Made by a program: the position numbers and the translations under genes
From: Azorinus chamasolen
Taxonomy: Eukaryota > Mollusca > Bivalvia > Cardiida > Solecurtidae
Direction: 5' to 3'
DNA length: 64,000 bases
Assembly: GCA_963576725.1 (NCBI GenBank)
Contig: OY755241.1
Coordinates: forward strand, 61,005,071 to 61,069,070
The notes under the pieces: model-generated
Database searches by the model: none
What the model was told of the DNA's origin: nothing
Seen by the model: the letters and a program-made list of their open reading frames with translations, nothing else
Part shown: in pieces, positions 1 through 13,200 of the stretch
Numbering within the stretch: the stretch's first letter is position 1
How the letters are laid out: each line of letters begins with the position of its first letter

Positions 1-59
1 TATGTGCAAGAACGCGAAGCAATTTCAGGGTTTCCTGGCATTTAGCCTTTAAATAAGAT

Positions 60-350
60 TTAAGATTTTATTAGGACAATCATTCTGACCAATTTTCATG
101 AAGACTGGGCTATAAATGTGACCTGTAGAGTGTTCACAAGGCTTTCCTACTATTTGACATAATGACCTAGTTTTTTTAACCCACATAACCCACTTTCAAA
201 CTTGTTTGAGATTTTATCAAGACAATCATTATGACCAAGTTTCATGAAGATTGGACAAAAAATGTGTCCACTAGTGTTCACAATGTTTTTATACTGTTTG
301 ACCTAGTGACCTAGTTTTTAACCCTTTTTGACCCACTTTCGAACACGTCC
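60..350 (-). repeat. Inverted fragment of the 140-bp minisatellite monomer
   Basis: This stretch is the reverse complement of about two monomers of the array that begins to its right. Landmarks such as CCTAGTGACCTAG and TTTCATGAAGATTGG are the complements of words in that array. It ends directly at the 5' end of the element starting near 355, so the two lie head to head. It contains no gene. Confidence 0.7.
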
Positions 351-353
351 AAG

Positions 354-1672
354 TTTTTAGCTCACCTGAGCACAGCTCAGGGTGAGCTTTTGGGAGACTT
401 GAATGTCCGTCGTGTCGTCAACAATTTGCTTGTGAACACTCTAGTGGTCACAATTGTAGTCTAATCTTCATGAAACTTGGTCAGAATGAATGTCTTGATA
501 AAATCTCGGACGAGTTCGAAAGTGGGTCAAGTTGGGTTAAAAACTAGGTCACTAGGTCAAATAGTAGGAAAACCTTGTGAACCCTCTACAGGTCACATTT
601 TTAACCCAATTTTCATGAAACTTGGTCAGAATGGTTGTCTTGATAAAATCTCGGAGTTTGAAAAATGGGTTATGTGGGGTAAAAAAACTAGGTCACTATG
701 TCATACAGTAGAAAAACCTTGTGAACAGTCTAGTAGTCACAATTTTAGTCCAATCTCCATGAAACTTGAAACTTGGTCAGAATGAATGTCTTGATAAAAT
801 CTCGGACTAGTTCGAAAGTGGGTCAAGTGGAGTTAAAAACTAGGTCACTAGGTCAAACAGTAGAAAAACCTTGTGAACACTCTAGTGTTCACAATTTTAG
901 TCCAATTTTCATGAAACTTGGTCAGAACGAATGTCTTGATAAAATCTCGGACTAGTTTGAAAGTGGATCAAGTGGGGTTAAAAACTAGGTCACTAGGTCA
1001 AACAGTAGAAAAACCTTGTGAACACTAGTGGTCACAATTTTAGTCCAATCTTCATGAAACTTGGTCAGAATGAATGTCTTGATAAAATCTCAAACGAGTT
1101 TGAAAGTGGGTTATGTGGGGTTAAAAGCTTAAAAACTAGGTCACTAGGTCAAATAGTACGGAAACTTTGTGAACACCCTAGGTCACATTTATAGCCAAAT
1201 CTTCATGACAATTGGTCAGAATGATTGTCCTAATAAAATCATGGACAAGTTTGTGAAAGTGGGTTAAGTGAGGTCAAAAAGTAGGTCACTGGGTCGTATC
1301 TTAGAGAAATCTAGTTTACACTCCAGTGGCCACATTTTTAGCCCAGTCTTCCTCAAACTTCCTCAGAGTGTTTGTCTTGGTGATATCAAGGTTGAGTGTG
1401 ATCATGGGTTGGGTGAGAATTAAAAGTAGGTCACTAGGTCAAATCTTAGTATTTTATTCACTAGGTCAAATCTTAGATAAAATACTTTAGAGAGCACATT
1501 TTTAGCCCAATCTTCATTGGTCAGAATCATTGTCTTGATAAAACCAATATACTAAATCTTTGAAAATCTTGTTCTGCAGAACCACTGCTCATGATCCACT
1601 ATCAAAATATACTAAATCTTTGAAAATCTTGTTCTGCAGAACCACTGCTCATGATCCACTATCAACATCAAC
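354..1672 (+). mobile_element. Minisatellite-cored Helitron/Helentron-like element, 3' end missing
   Basis: The element opens with TTTTTAGCTCACCTGAGC, folding on GGGTGAGCT about 20 bases on, followed by a GTCCGTCGT..CAACAATTTG block. The core is roughly nine diverged copies of a ~140-150 bp monomer whose landmark is CTTGGTCAGAATG. A 60-bp unit ending ATGATCCACTATCAA is doubled at about 1549-1665. The canonical closing hairpin is absent, so the copy is truncated. ORFs here are the monomer read through, not genes. A full-length relative lies at 25855-27413. Confidence 0.75.
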
Positions 1673-1821
1673 ATCAAGTTCTATATTGACAAAGGTTATC
1701 AATTGGGAAAATGTCAGATCCAAAAATCCACTTGCCCTTTGGGACGAGCATGTTTTAAAGCACTTGACCGACTCCAATACCTACTCGCAATGGCGAGTGG
1801 AATTTTACACTCCTGATGTTG

Positions 1822-2250
1822 TATCGTAGGCTTTCTCCATATCAAAAAATACTGCAACAAGATGTTCTTTTTTAATAAAAGCATCACAAATAAATTATTC
1901 TAAACGGACAAGATGATCGTTTGTACTGAGTTGATTTCTAAAACCACTTTGAAAGTTAGTTATAAGATTGTTGGATTCCAGAAAGCAAACAAGACGAGCA
2001 TTAATCATTCTTTCAAGTGTCTTACAGACACAACTAGTAAGAGTGATAGGGCGATAATTAGTAGGATTAGATGCATCCTTATCTGGCTTTGCAACAGGGA
2101 CAACAATGGCCTCCTTCCATGAAGGTGAAAGGACACCAGAATCCCAGATATGGTTAAAAATTGATAAAATTGCTTGCAAAAGATACATCGGGTAAATGTT
2201 TTAAAAGCTGATAATGTATGTTGCCTGGTCCTGTAGCTGTATCAGTTGAC
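1822..2250 (-). pseudogene. Broken non-LTR retrotransposon reverse transcriptase fragment
   Basis: Read on the minus strand, the fragment contains the N-terminal RT blocks of Jockey/I-type LINEs: a GPG..H..LLKHLP stretch, then W..A.V.PV.KP.KD, the YRPITLTS motif, KTLERMI and the FQSGFR..LSTNDHL block. After an in-frame TAA it resumes with FFDMEKAYD, which carries the first catalytic Asp of the RT. A frameshift near 2188 and the stop near 1895 make it non-functional. It ends abruptly at about 1822, so the YADD box and everything downstream are absent. It may belong to the same LINE family as the RNase H copies in this window, but no overlap exists to prove it. Confidence 0.75.
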
Positions 2251-2259
2251 TTGAAATAG

Positions 2260-4190
2260 AAATAAACGACTTCACAATTAAGAGTTCATTCATCACGTAA
2301 ATTGTTTGTAATTTACAAACTCAAACAAACGGCAAATCCTGATCAGTCCGCTCCTACAGGAGCCGCATGATCTTGATCTAATATGTTATACTTAAGAATT
2401 AACAATGTCACCATTAATTAGATTTCATTCATCACGTAAAGGACGTAGTCCATAACGAATTAGGTAGGTGTTTAATCCATTCAGCGATTATAGCATGATT
2501 GGATTTTCACACCTTTTTATCAACAGTCCCGGCCAAACAAACGTGTGTTGCTCCTGTAGAATTGATCAGTGTCTGATCGGCTTTGTTTGTACGACCTAAA
2601 TAAATCATATATATATATAAACCTTTAAGTTTTTGATAATCATACACTAAAATGCCGTTTGTTCGAAGCAGTTCATGTCAGAGGATATGTGTCCAGTAAA
2701 TATTGAAATAGCAATAATATATATGGCCGTGTAATTGGGGTCAATTCTGTTTGTTTATTCCTACCAATACCAAAACATTATGCTTACATATGCAGTTAAC
2801 CCTTCTCTTGCTGAATTTCAAAATACATTTCTCATTCTTTACCCCTGTCCTGTTGTATAATTACATATTTCTCACATACCTTCCCTTATCTCAGAGTTAG
2901 AACAACGGGTTGAGATTTCCTTATCTGTAACACATTACATCATACGTCATACCATAGAAACCGATGTTTACATGTCATTTAAACGGCGAAAATGCACTTT
3001 TTGATATGTGAGAAAAGGAATCTGTTGCGAGTTGTCTTTTAAGATCACATGTTCCTAAACGAGCCTTAGAAAATGTCATTAAGCGAGCCTTCTATATCTT
3101 CACTGTGTACACATATTTCGCTGTGCAATCACTGCTGAAGAGTGCACTGGTTGCACAATCAACTTGTAAATAGTGCAGACCCTGATGAGACAGCTCCTGC
3201 AGCAGCTGTCTAATCTGGGTCTTCACTATTTACAGGTATGTATATCGACGTGAATAGCAAGTGAGGATTAAAGAAAATATGTCTGATCTGGGTCTATTCT
3301 GTATTCAAACATGTGAAAAAATGTTTATATGAAATATAGGGTTAACAATACACACTTACGTAGATATTTTTATTGATAAAACAGGATCTCTCAGCATGCC
3401 TTTCCAATAATAATAACAACGGAGTATCTATTGCCACGTATTTTTGTAACCGGTGACAGGGTAAAAATCACACGCATTGTGAGAGTTACACTATACGGCA
3501 ATAAATTCAGATAGCATTCTAATATCATGATTAAAATGCATTTATTTGGACGAATTACACACCTAGATAAGTAAAATATATTTTGTAACACTATTCCTTA
3601 TAAGCAGAATGTATGCAGACTAAAATATAATCATTTTTGTTCGTTATATGCAAAAGTAGGCCTAATCAGCTGCCCAAACTAAGTTCAGATTATATCTAAC
3701 TTTCGGGATGAAGAAATTAAGGCTCAAAAGAATGAACGAAATAATATTAACGGGGAAAACAATGCGTGGTATAGAATACTATTGCAATAATAGTACGGAA
3801 AATAATGACTAGATAAATTACCCACCTTAGTGTTGATCCACTTATAAGTAAAATTCAATATGATTATTAACTAACGACACATTCACATAAATCCACAATA
3901 ATCTATTTCACTTATGTGAAAGTGAAAGTAGCCCTGCTTCCCACAAGCGTCCTTGGAATACTAAAGAAATGAATGCAAAAGTCAGCTAGGTTTGACTGAC
4001 AACTCAGCATGCAAGCCGAGTTTATGTCAGCTTTGATACACAAATATCACAGGCGGTAATTAAGAGTTGTTTGCAATGCAAACACCACGCACACGACAGC
4101 TTAATTACGTCTAACAGCGTTGGTAAGCCGACAAACGCATTAATTGGTGTTACTCATTCACACCCGTAAACGTCTAACATCAACCAAACC
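2260..4190. other. Gene-free AT-rich stretch with two palindromes
   Basis: I see no supportable coding region. Two hairpins of the recurrent GCAGACCCTGATCAGA type lie at about 2335-2390 (degenerate) and 3172-3236. The remainder is unassigned. Confidence 0.5.
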
Positions 4191-4220
4191 TAACATCAAC
4201 CAAACCTACTGTGGAGCAAA

Positions 4221-5004
4221 CTTTGACCAAGCTGAATGACACATGATTTACCATATATAAGCTTCAGAGAAATCAAATTTCATCGAATAATCTGTTTCTC
4301 ACGAGGCAAAGACTTCTTTTGATGCCATGTTCTGAACGTCGGAGATTTCATCCTCAAGTATACTGACGCCTCTTTGCAGTAATCCTCAAGTACCTGGATG
4401 TTGGAAACGGGTGTAAACAGAGCAGACCCTGATCAGATGGCTCCTATAGGAGCCATCTGATCTGGGTCTACTCTGTTTGCAAATGCATGAAAACAAGTTT
4501 ATCTTGAGCAAAACTGTATAAAATCACGTATAACATAAATTACGTGTCACTAAGCAAAGGGACATTACCGCTGAAAATTGTAAATGCTATTTGACTAGGT
4601 CATCGTAGTAAACTTTGACCAAGCTGAATGACACATGATTTACCATATATAAGCTTCAGAGAAATCAAATTTCATCGAATAATCTGTTTCTCACGAGGCA
4701 AAGACTTCTTTTGATGCCATGTTCTGAACGTCGGAGATTTCATCCTCAAGTATACCGACGCCTCTTTGCAGTAATCCTCAAGTACCTGGATGTTGGAAAC
4801 GGGTGTAAACAGAGCAGACCCTGATCAGATGGCTCCTATAGGAGCCATCTGATCTGGGTCTACTCTGTTTGCAAATGCATGAAAACAAGTTTATCTTGAG
4901 CAAAACTGTATAAAATCACGTATAACATAAATTACGTGTCACTAAGCAAAGGGACATTACCGCTGAAAATTGTAAATGCTATTTGACTAGGTCATCGTTC
5001 CTTT
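4221..5004. repeat. 392-bp direct tandem duplication
   Basis: The segment beginning CTTTGACCAAGCTGAATG at 4221 recurs at 4613 with almost no change, giving a period of 392 bp. Each copy contains one palindromic hairpin (4417-4479 and 4809-4871). The right end runs into the 220-bp array that follows. Confidence 0.85.
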
Positions 5005-6080
5005 GGTGGCACGTACGGCGATTTCTCCCTTATTTTAAGACATAAAACTACTTTTTTCATTGTAATAACTATTTCATATATCAGGTTTTCCAATACAAAT
5101 TTGTTTTTTCGGAAATCCGGAGGGGAACTATGTAGAATCCCGTCTAACAGAAAATACGGGTCAATAAGCAAAGGGACCATCACCGCTGACAAAGTCAATG
5201 CTATTAGGCTAGGTTATCGTTCCTTTGTTGCCACATACGGCAATTTCTCCCTTATTTTGAGACATAGCATTACTTATTGAAATAACTATTTTCATATATC
5301 AGGTTTTCTAATACAAATTTGTTTTTTCGGAAATCTGGAGGGTAACTATGTAAAATCTCCTCTAACAGAAAATACGGATCAATAAGCAAAGGGACATCAC
5401 CACTGATAAAGTCAATGATATTAGGCTAGGTTATCGTTCCTTTGCTGCCACGTACGGCGATTTCTCCCTTATTTTGAGACATAAAATTAGTTTATTCATT
5501 GTAATAACTATTTCATATATCAGGTTTTTCTAATACAAATTTTGTTTTTTCTGAAATATTGAGCGAAATATGTAAAATTTATTCAAATAGAAAATACGGG
5601 TTAATAAGCAAAGGGACATCACCGCTGCAATTTCATTGACCGTAGACTAGGTTATCGTTCCTTTGGTGACACGTACGGCGATTTCTCCCTTATTTTAAGA
5701 CATAAAAGTATTTTTTTTCATTGTAATAACTATTTCATATAGCAGGTTTTCTAATACAAATTTGTTTTTACTGAAATATTGAGCGAAATAAGAAAAATTC
5801 ATTCTAACAGAAAATACGGGTCAATAAGCAAAGGGACATCACCGCTGCAATTACAATGACCGTAGGCTAGGTTATCGTTCCTTTGGTGACACGTACGGCG
5901 ATTTCTACCGTAGTTTAAGCCATAGAACTACTTTTTTCATTGCAACAATTATTCCATATATCAGGTTTCCTATACAATTTTTTTCTCTTGAGAGAATTAT
6001 GTAAAATCCTGTCTAACAGAAAATACTGGTCAATAAGCAAAGGGACATCACCGCTGAAAATGCTTTCATGTACGGCAATT
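4984..6080. repeat. Satellite-like array, ~220-bp monomer, five units
   Basis: The word ATCGTTCCTTTG recurs at about 4993, 5216, 5433, 5654 and 5874, so monomers are 217-223 bp. Each monomer includes GTACGGCGATTTCTCCC, a run resembling CATATATCAGGTTTTC, and GGGTCAATAAGCAAAGGGAC. Monomers are visibly diverged and the last is degraded near 6050. Short ORFs inside are by-products of the repeat. Confidence 0.85.
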
Positions 6081-6383
6081 TTTCTCTTATTTTAAGACAT
6101 AACACTAATTCTACCATTGTAACAAATAGTTCATACATTAAGCTAATTATTACACATCTGTTTGCAACAAAACTGGAGCAAAACTGTACATAATAAGGTA
6201 TTAAAAGGCCATACGTGGCACTAGGCACTGTACAGATCTACTTACGTGATACTAAGACATCTCAAATTATAGTAAAAAAAAATCGTCCATTTCTTCATTT
6301 TATACAATAACAGACTTTCATTTATTCATGTAACACATTAAAAGTAAAATAAATTTCTAACTTTTTCTTCTTCTTTTATAATA

Positions 6384-8068
6384 AGGCGAATCTGTTTGTA
6401 AACAAACCCGTCGATTTCGCGCATGCGCAGTTAACTGGTGGGCAAAAAGACCAGTAACGACCTTTATATCCATATGTAAAGGGTAGGCAACAGTTAGCCT
6501 ACCCATCATTTTATGACTGTGTTGGTTTTGAATTGTTGATTTCTGTACATGTACTGTATCCTCTGACTATAATGACAATTATGTTTTAGTTTCTAAGGAT
6601 AGAAACAACAAGAAGATTGAATAAATCGGCCCTATAAACTACCAGCTGAACTTTGAAAAATAAACACGCACAAAAAAAACCCGATCCCTTAATCTGGCCT
6701 TTCTTTGAAATGGGAGACATTCTTATATATTTGTTGGACATGCCTGATATGTCGATTATTTAGATCAACAGTATTAAAAAAAATAATTCTCGTTTTATTT
6801 CAATAAGATCTAGATATTGAGTTATACAGTCTCATGTTGTTCATTCGTGTGTTGTAAATTGTCGTTCTGGCTACTGAACAGTACCGTAGCAGATCTTGTA
6901 AAAGTATTTTAGAACAGATCTAGATCATATCTATATTATCTTTAGAACTATATTTCACAATAAACTACCTTTTTGAATATACATGTATCTAAATCGTTGG
7001 GATTTAATTATGCTTAGCCATAGACCTAATTAGTCAAAACATATTAATCTTCCATTGTTCGGGAAGCTATTTAACAAATCATAACTTTAGACAATTGGCA
7101 AATAGTTTGGTAGTTGTCACAATAGAAGCATTCCTGTTACGTAATAGTTCATAACTTTGTTGATTAGACAGTGTGTGATAGATGGCATTTCCGTGATCGC
7201 TGACCCTTGTCCCCTGCTGAGAAATTAGGGGATTTATACTGACCATCTGGCACCTTTGATCGTTACTGTTTTCCTAGGTCTAGTAAGTGTCTTCACTGTT
7301 TATTATTCAAAATCATATCGCAAATTTAAGTCTTAGTATATAATGAATGGGATCTACAGTTAAACAATGATGGGTCATTTCACCTTAAAATTTAAGCATT
7401 CAAAGATGTAACCCTTTCTCTAATATAAGCGTGTGTTCGTGTATTTGCAAAAAGCGTAGATCCAGATCATACTGGGGCTGCTCTGTTTGTTTATGAAATT
7501 GTAAAAGGTCCGACTCTACAGTTTCTACCAACAAAACAATCCTGTCTACAAATGTCATTAGAAACATTAGCTTATAAATAGTCATGATATCATTATTTCT
7601 TACATGAATACTGAGCAGGGAAAGGGTTTGTGTATTTTACCAATATTTTTTTATTTTTTCTGATTATGATTTTGTACTGTCCATTACCCGTGCTTTGAAA
7701 AGCTTATATCTTTCAATTCCACAGGTTGTCATATTAAACTGTTGTTATTTTTGTAACATAGACGGCAAATAGTTTTTTGTAGATATGTGTTATTTATTGT
7801 ACAACCGACTCCAAATAAAGATATTTGTATCGTCTAAATTCATCTTCCAGAATCAATTTTCGGTTCATTTGTATGTTTTTACATGTACTATCGATGTAAC
7901 TATCATCAACGATTGCACCATAATCATTTTTTATTAATTTTAACAGAAGTTTTCAAAGTGATGTCATTGTTTCTGTTATTGTTTACATATCAGCTGTCAG
8001 TCTTTTTGCCCACCAAGCTTTTCTCGGCTTAGATAACAGGTGCGCGTGACGTCACGGCGATTCGCCCT
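6384..8068. mobile_element. Candidate non-autonomous DNA transposon with imperfect terminal inverted repeats
   Basis: The left edge reads GGCGAATC and, about 60 bp in, GTGGGCAAAAAGAC. The right edge has the complements in mirrored order, GTCTTTTTGCCCAC and GATTCGCC. TATAA occurs next to both edges and may be a target duplication. About 1.55 kb lies between the arms and encodes nothing recognisable, so this would be a transposase-less copy. The superfamily is not assigned. Confidence 0.5.
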
Positions 8069-8074
8069 ATAAGA

Positions 8075-9075
8075 CTATCCGGAAACTTTCTTGAGATGGG
8101 GGTGATTTTCACGAAAAGGTGATTATTATGTGCATACGTGGTTTTAGATGACTTGCTAATGACACGTAATTACGTGGTAATAGACTCTGCCTAATAATAA
8201 TATATCGCATATCCTTTTTATCGATATGCAGCAAGTCATACTAATTTCGTCCTTTAATAATATTCACCCGTGCACTAGAATTTTATATGAATTAGCAATT
8301 TCAACAAAGTGCCGTACCGGGGATCGCTTATTTGCATACATGTTTTGTGCCAGCCACTCCATAATACAATCTTATACTGCGCGGGTCTTATTCTAGTATA
8401 TGCATATTCAATGCATTATCCACCAGGGAGATTAAGCTATATTACTTGTCGCTTCGTTTTAAGGGGAAATGACAAACGCATTCCTTCCTTTAATTCAATC
8501 AGTAATAAATCGACACACATGTGATCTGACGCCCATGACCGACTTTACCTTAGACACTCCGTTTTACCTTTATGCATTATGGTTACATGAATAGTCAGCG
8601 TCTGCTCTGTTTGCATATGGAATTCCATAGTTCCCTACACTATAATGAGAGAGGTTCTAATACATAGCCTTCAATTAATAAGGAACACCTGTTTGTTTTC
8701 GTCGTGCGAAAATGTCACCAGCTTACGAATCCAATCCCGGGAAAGCTACTCTGTAATGGTGACGCTGTTCATAATTGAAGATAATTTATATATTACTAAT
8801 ATGTGATTCTAGAATTCGGAAACTATGGGGCTTTTCTGAATTTAAAAGTTTCGGAAATATGATTGCATATATCCAGTTTCGTAATGGGTGCGAGACGACC
8901 AGGGTATGGAAGCGAATAGATGCGATATCGTAGCTGTAAGACTGATAATGACTAGCGTCCAGTTTATTTAGGAATAGAGCTACGTTATCGTATCTAGGAA
9001 GCGAAACGACTAGGATCCCAGTTGGGAGCGAAACGACCAGGTGCGAAACATCCAGGAGGGCGAAACGACTGGTAA
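8075..9075. other. Gene-free stretch with CGAAACGAC minisatellite
   Basis: No coding feature is supportable. Near 8890-9075 there is a short degenerate array of the words GCGAAACGACCAGG and GCGAAACGACTAGG that abuts the hairpin end described next. Confidence 0.5.
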
Positions 9076-9077
9076 CC

Positions 9078-9180
9078 GTCTGGTGAGAGATGTCGGGGCC
9101 ATTCTGGCCCTCTTGTTAAAGGTTCAAATTGTTGACGACCGATGATGGACATCGGGCGGTCGCAATTTTAAGCTCATCCT
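9078..9180. mobile_element. 3' hairpin end plus inverted 5' fragment of the AGCTCACC element family
   Basis: CTGGTGAGAGATG is followed by the hairpin GGGGCCATTCTGGCCCTCTTGTT, the typical 3' terminus of this family. Immediately after it, 9115-9180 is the reverse complement of the family's 5' block (GTCCATCATCGGTCGTCAACAATTTG). The two remnants together form a head-to-tail inverted scar. Confidence 0.6.
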
Positions 9181-9189
9181 CTTAGTGCG

Positions 9190-10280
9190 CTAAATATATA
9201 GTACGGCTGTTTTTATTGTTTTTCTATAGGAGTCGGAACAGCTCAATATTTGAATATCAATATTTCTACACCGACATGTTTTAAACATCAGGGGACCGGA
9301 AGAATGAAAATGTATGAACATTAGATATTTATACATTTTTCTTTGGGTGTGGGTTAGGACTTTACTTTGCCAGTCCCTGGATGTTATTTGCTGCGTAAGT
9401 GCTGTCATTTGCGATCGAAAGTCTGTTTGTTGTGGTGACTGGTCAAAACGGCCCACTTCCATAACGGTTAGGGTTAAAACGGCCCAGTTTTATATTTGAT
9501 AGCGCAATATAGATCTAAATAACCATGTTTTAATTGATTACGTTCAATGTTACAGTGTATTCAGATTGTGTACTGTAAGACATGCACGAATGGAGTATTT
9601 CTTGAACGGTTTCTTGACGACGCGGCACAAACCAACTCGGCCTCTAGACGATTCGGCCCCATGGTCAACTCTGCCCCTCCCAAAAATTAACCCTAAACAA
9701 TTCGGCACAGGTCTGGTCTATTTATTTGCATTATTTTTTGTTATCAAATTTACATTTTCCCCGTCAATCAGCCAATAAAATGAACTTAAAAGGTGGATCC
9801 ATATCATTATTATAAATTGTTAAGTTACGGAACATTGTGTAGAAAATTGCTCTATATATCAGCTAACAACTTGCGGTTTCAGGGCCAGTACTCGTCTAGT
9901 TGTCACCTGCCGGTTTCATGTTACAGAGGTCTCAACCGTCAACGATTGCCTCCAATGATAAGGAATGTTAACGCGTACTTTAGGTTTGAGTTATACGAAT
10001 GGAATGCCTCCTGCTGTCCGTTTCGCGGGCTATCGTCAAAGGTCTAGCGAGACTAGAGCATGATGGGTATATATAGAAAGTCATGTGATACCCTTGAAAC
10101 CTACTTTCACAACAATTGAACTGGATTAAAATCTATACCCTGTCAGGGTTTTTTTCCTCTATATAACACACCGAATAATGGCGTCTTCCCCTTGGACATT
10201 TTTCCCCCCTAGCTTGTCTATTCCCCCCCCCACCTAAGAAAAATCCCCTCTAGAAAGAAACCTTTTCTTCCCATCAATGT
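9190..10280. other. Gene-free stretch with one-sided GGTCAAAACGGCCC motifs
   Basis: At 9437-9490 the words GGTCAAAACGGCCCAC and GGTTAAAACGGCCCAG resemble one arm of the MITE at 14481-14875. No matching second arm was found nearby. Several short ORFs lack codon or motif support. Confidence 0.4.
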
Positions 10281-10283
10281 CCG

Positions 10284-13200
10284 AAATTCCCAATTACACC
10301 GTCTATCAACAACTCCGGAATTAGCTAGGTAAAACTACTAAGCGAAGCGAAGAAAGTGATAAAACTGACCAACACCATGTAAGACAATCCCTTGTTATTA
10401 TAACTCTCATTATCTTAACCATCATAGATAAAGCACTACCGGGTCCATGAATATTTGATTACTTCACTCAGGGTTTAAACTCTTGCATAGGTTAGCCATA
10501 TCAGAATATTTAACCTGTAAAATGCGTCCCTAGTAGCGAGGAAAAGTCTACGCAACTTTATATTTGGGTCTTATTTAAGGAAACTTTTATTTGTATATTC
10601 ATGAATTAACCGCCGAATCGAAGCATATGATTGTTGTGTTTTATGTACCAAGAATTGTATCTTTCCATACATTGTGTGAGAAGATATCACAAAATTCATA
10701 TGTAGGAATGTGTACGGCGAATAGTTGTTACGGTGTACGGCGAATAGCGTTTCTGGTGATTTTTAGTATACGGCGAATAGCTTCAACAGTTTTCGAAAGA
10801 AAATGCTTTTAATAAGGGTGGTATCTTAATCGACAGTGTCGAACAAGGACCCGTGAGTTAAACTATTTAATAGGCTACTTAACAATTTATGAATATTGCT
10901 TTAGAGTTGGTCATTGTGCTCATTTAAGTAGAAGTTCTACTCTTAAGTGTAATACTTATGGATTTTCATGAGTACGTTTCCTGATTTATGACAATAGAGC
11001 AGAGAAATGAATCCGGTCCTACTATGTTTGCAAAGGCTTAGATGTGTGTTTCTATACAGAAAAGGTTTGATATTTGTTTCTGGCAAAAAATAGAGTAGAA
11101 CCTGTCTTAACCGACCATCATAAAGGTCCAATTATGGGTCTGTAAGGCAGATGGTAGAGTAATACAGGCTACAATTAATACAGAAAGTTCCTATGAGCTT
11201 TCTGTACTACTTTTGCCTTGTATTATGTAACCTCCTGCTTTAAAGACTGTGTTCAATATATGTATGTATATAGTTACTTTTCATCGTATTAACCCCTTTC
11301 TACTAAAGAAATTTAATACGAATTATTTAACCCTTTACCTGTTCAATCTGGTTTGGATCTACTCAGTTTGCAAATGCGTAAAAATGAGTTTATATGAAGA
11401 AAAGCATTAATGATTTAATGAAGATTTCTGTAACCAGGGTTTCTCTAGAGAAAATATACTCATCGGGTGTAGGGAGCCGGATTGCATAGCAATGCTGTAC
11501 AAGTGTTGATACAGGTAAGCTTCAGCCTGTGGCATTCGAGGGCTGATTGATTAGTCGAGAGCTTTGTATTGTAGGAGTTAAGCAGGGATGTCCTTTTTCT
11601 GCCCTACTATTCCCTGACTATTTAAGGCTGATGTCATGTGGTCAGTTTATACCAAAGAGGTAGCACTCTCAAGTCAATAAGGTTTTTGATTAGTGTGTGT
11701 GTGCACGTGTGTGGGGAGGGGGGGGGGAAGGGTGTATTAAAATACTGATTTTTTCTCAAATCATTGTTTACGCAGGGGATTCTCTCATTGCAATTACATG
11801 TAATATAGCAGACTTTCTTGTTTAGACCAAACACCAGTCTTTTCAAATACAAAGTGATTAATAAACTAATTCTTCATTCATACATATATCTTGTGGTATC
11901 CGAATTTTGTGAATGCTCCGATGCATGCAACAGTAATCAAAACTAACCTAGAAATTCACTTGAACATCTTTAAGGAGCGTAGTTGAATTCAAATATAGTT
12001 TAAGCACCGTGGCTATAGGGGCCCGGGGGCTTCGCCCCCCCCCCCGCCCCCGGAAAATTTAGAACTGGTGGTTTCAAAAAGTGACTTTTAAAGAGACTTC
12101 AATAGGAGGAGTGGGTTAAATCTTACATGACAAGACAGAACGTTTCAACGTTTTATTCCATTTTGGCCATACTAGTTAATGTTTTCACCTATCATTGATG
12201 CTACACACGTGCGTTAATGCGTGTCGCTAGTTACGCCCCTGTCTTTAGAAATTGGCCTGTAGTCTTCGCGGCTGACGTTGAAATGTTTGATCAACTGCAA
12301 GCGCACTTCTTCACTGCGAGAAAGGGTGTGCAGTTTGTAAGGCTCCCAACACGGGCAGTTTTATGCAGATTTTTTCTCCTTACCGTTGCACCATTTATAA
12401 AGTTTCTTTTGATTGTTATTGCAACAAAAAGCAGCATATCACTTCCCTGAAATGCTTTCGTATGGCATTATAACTTATTATTCTATACAAATTCCTAAAA
12501 TATCGGTCATAAAACAAATCCATACAATCTAAATTCTTTATTTACCAGCAAAACTTAACATTACCGTAATGACGGAGAGTATTCATGAGCAATTAATTAT
12601 GTAATCATTGTTATGTACAGATCCGTCAAAACCGAAAGAAGTACAATAGTAGATGTGGATACTCTGCCATTTGTGTCTTCTAAAAGTTTCCTCATTTGCT
12701 ATTGCAAAACCTACATTTTAATTCTAGATCAATGGCATGTTCATGATAGACATGAGGTGTCAGTTTATTTTCCTCGCACTAACCTTAGGTAACGACTATA
12801 AATAATTATTAGCCGTAAAATGCCACACACCACGCAAGATATTTGCCGAGAAGTCTTCACAACAGTGAAATATATTACTATTCGCCGTACACATAGGAAG
12901 CTATTCGCCGTACAATATTTATACCACATTTATCTATTAGCCGTACACACACCTTGTTTTTCTTTGATCAAATTCAAAGCCAATTTCGATCGTATTCTGC
13001 AATCAACGCTGGCATAAGAGTGTATTAGCTGTGTGATGACAAGGAATATGTGAAATCGTGTGTCGGAGGATTAGAAAAGCGATTTCGAACACGTTTTTGA
13101 CCTCTTGGCTGCTATATCGGTTGTACTAATCCGAGAATAATGCACCCAAAATGATTTACATACGTAAATTTGAATTGATCAGAAACCATGTAACCATTGG

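Noticed and set aside
477..1300. ORFs in the 140-bp array (also 25973-26879)
   Set aside because: The same short peptide recurs because the monomer is read through; starts are TTG in most cases, which is not meaningful in an animal genome.
1560..1829. 89-codon plus-strand ORF
   Set aside because: Its first half is the doubled minisatellite end and its second half is junction sequence. No motif, and the duplicated N-terminal peptide simply reflects the DNA repeat.
9190..9462. 90-codon minus ORF
   Set aside because: No recognisable motif and it overlaps an equally long plus ORF; base composition is that of the surroundings.
12217..12450. 77-codon ORF with a hydrophobic end
   Set aside because: It lies inside the inverted-repeat element with no transposase-like motif; the hydrophobicity is explained by T-rich sequence.
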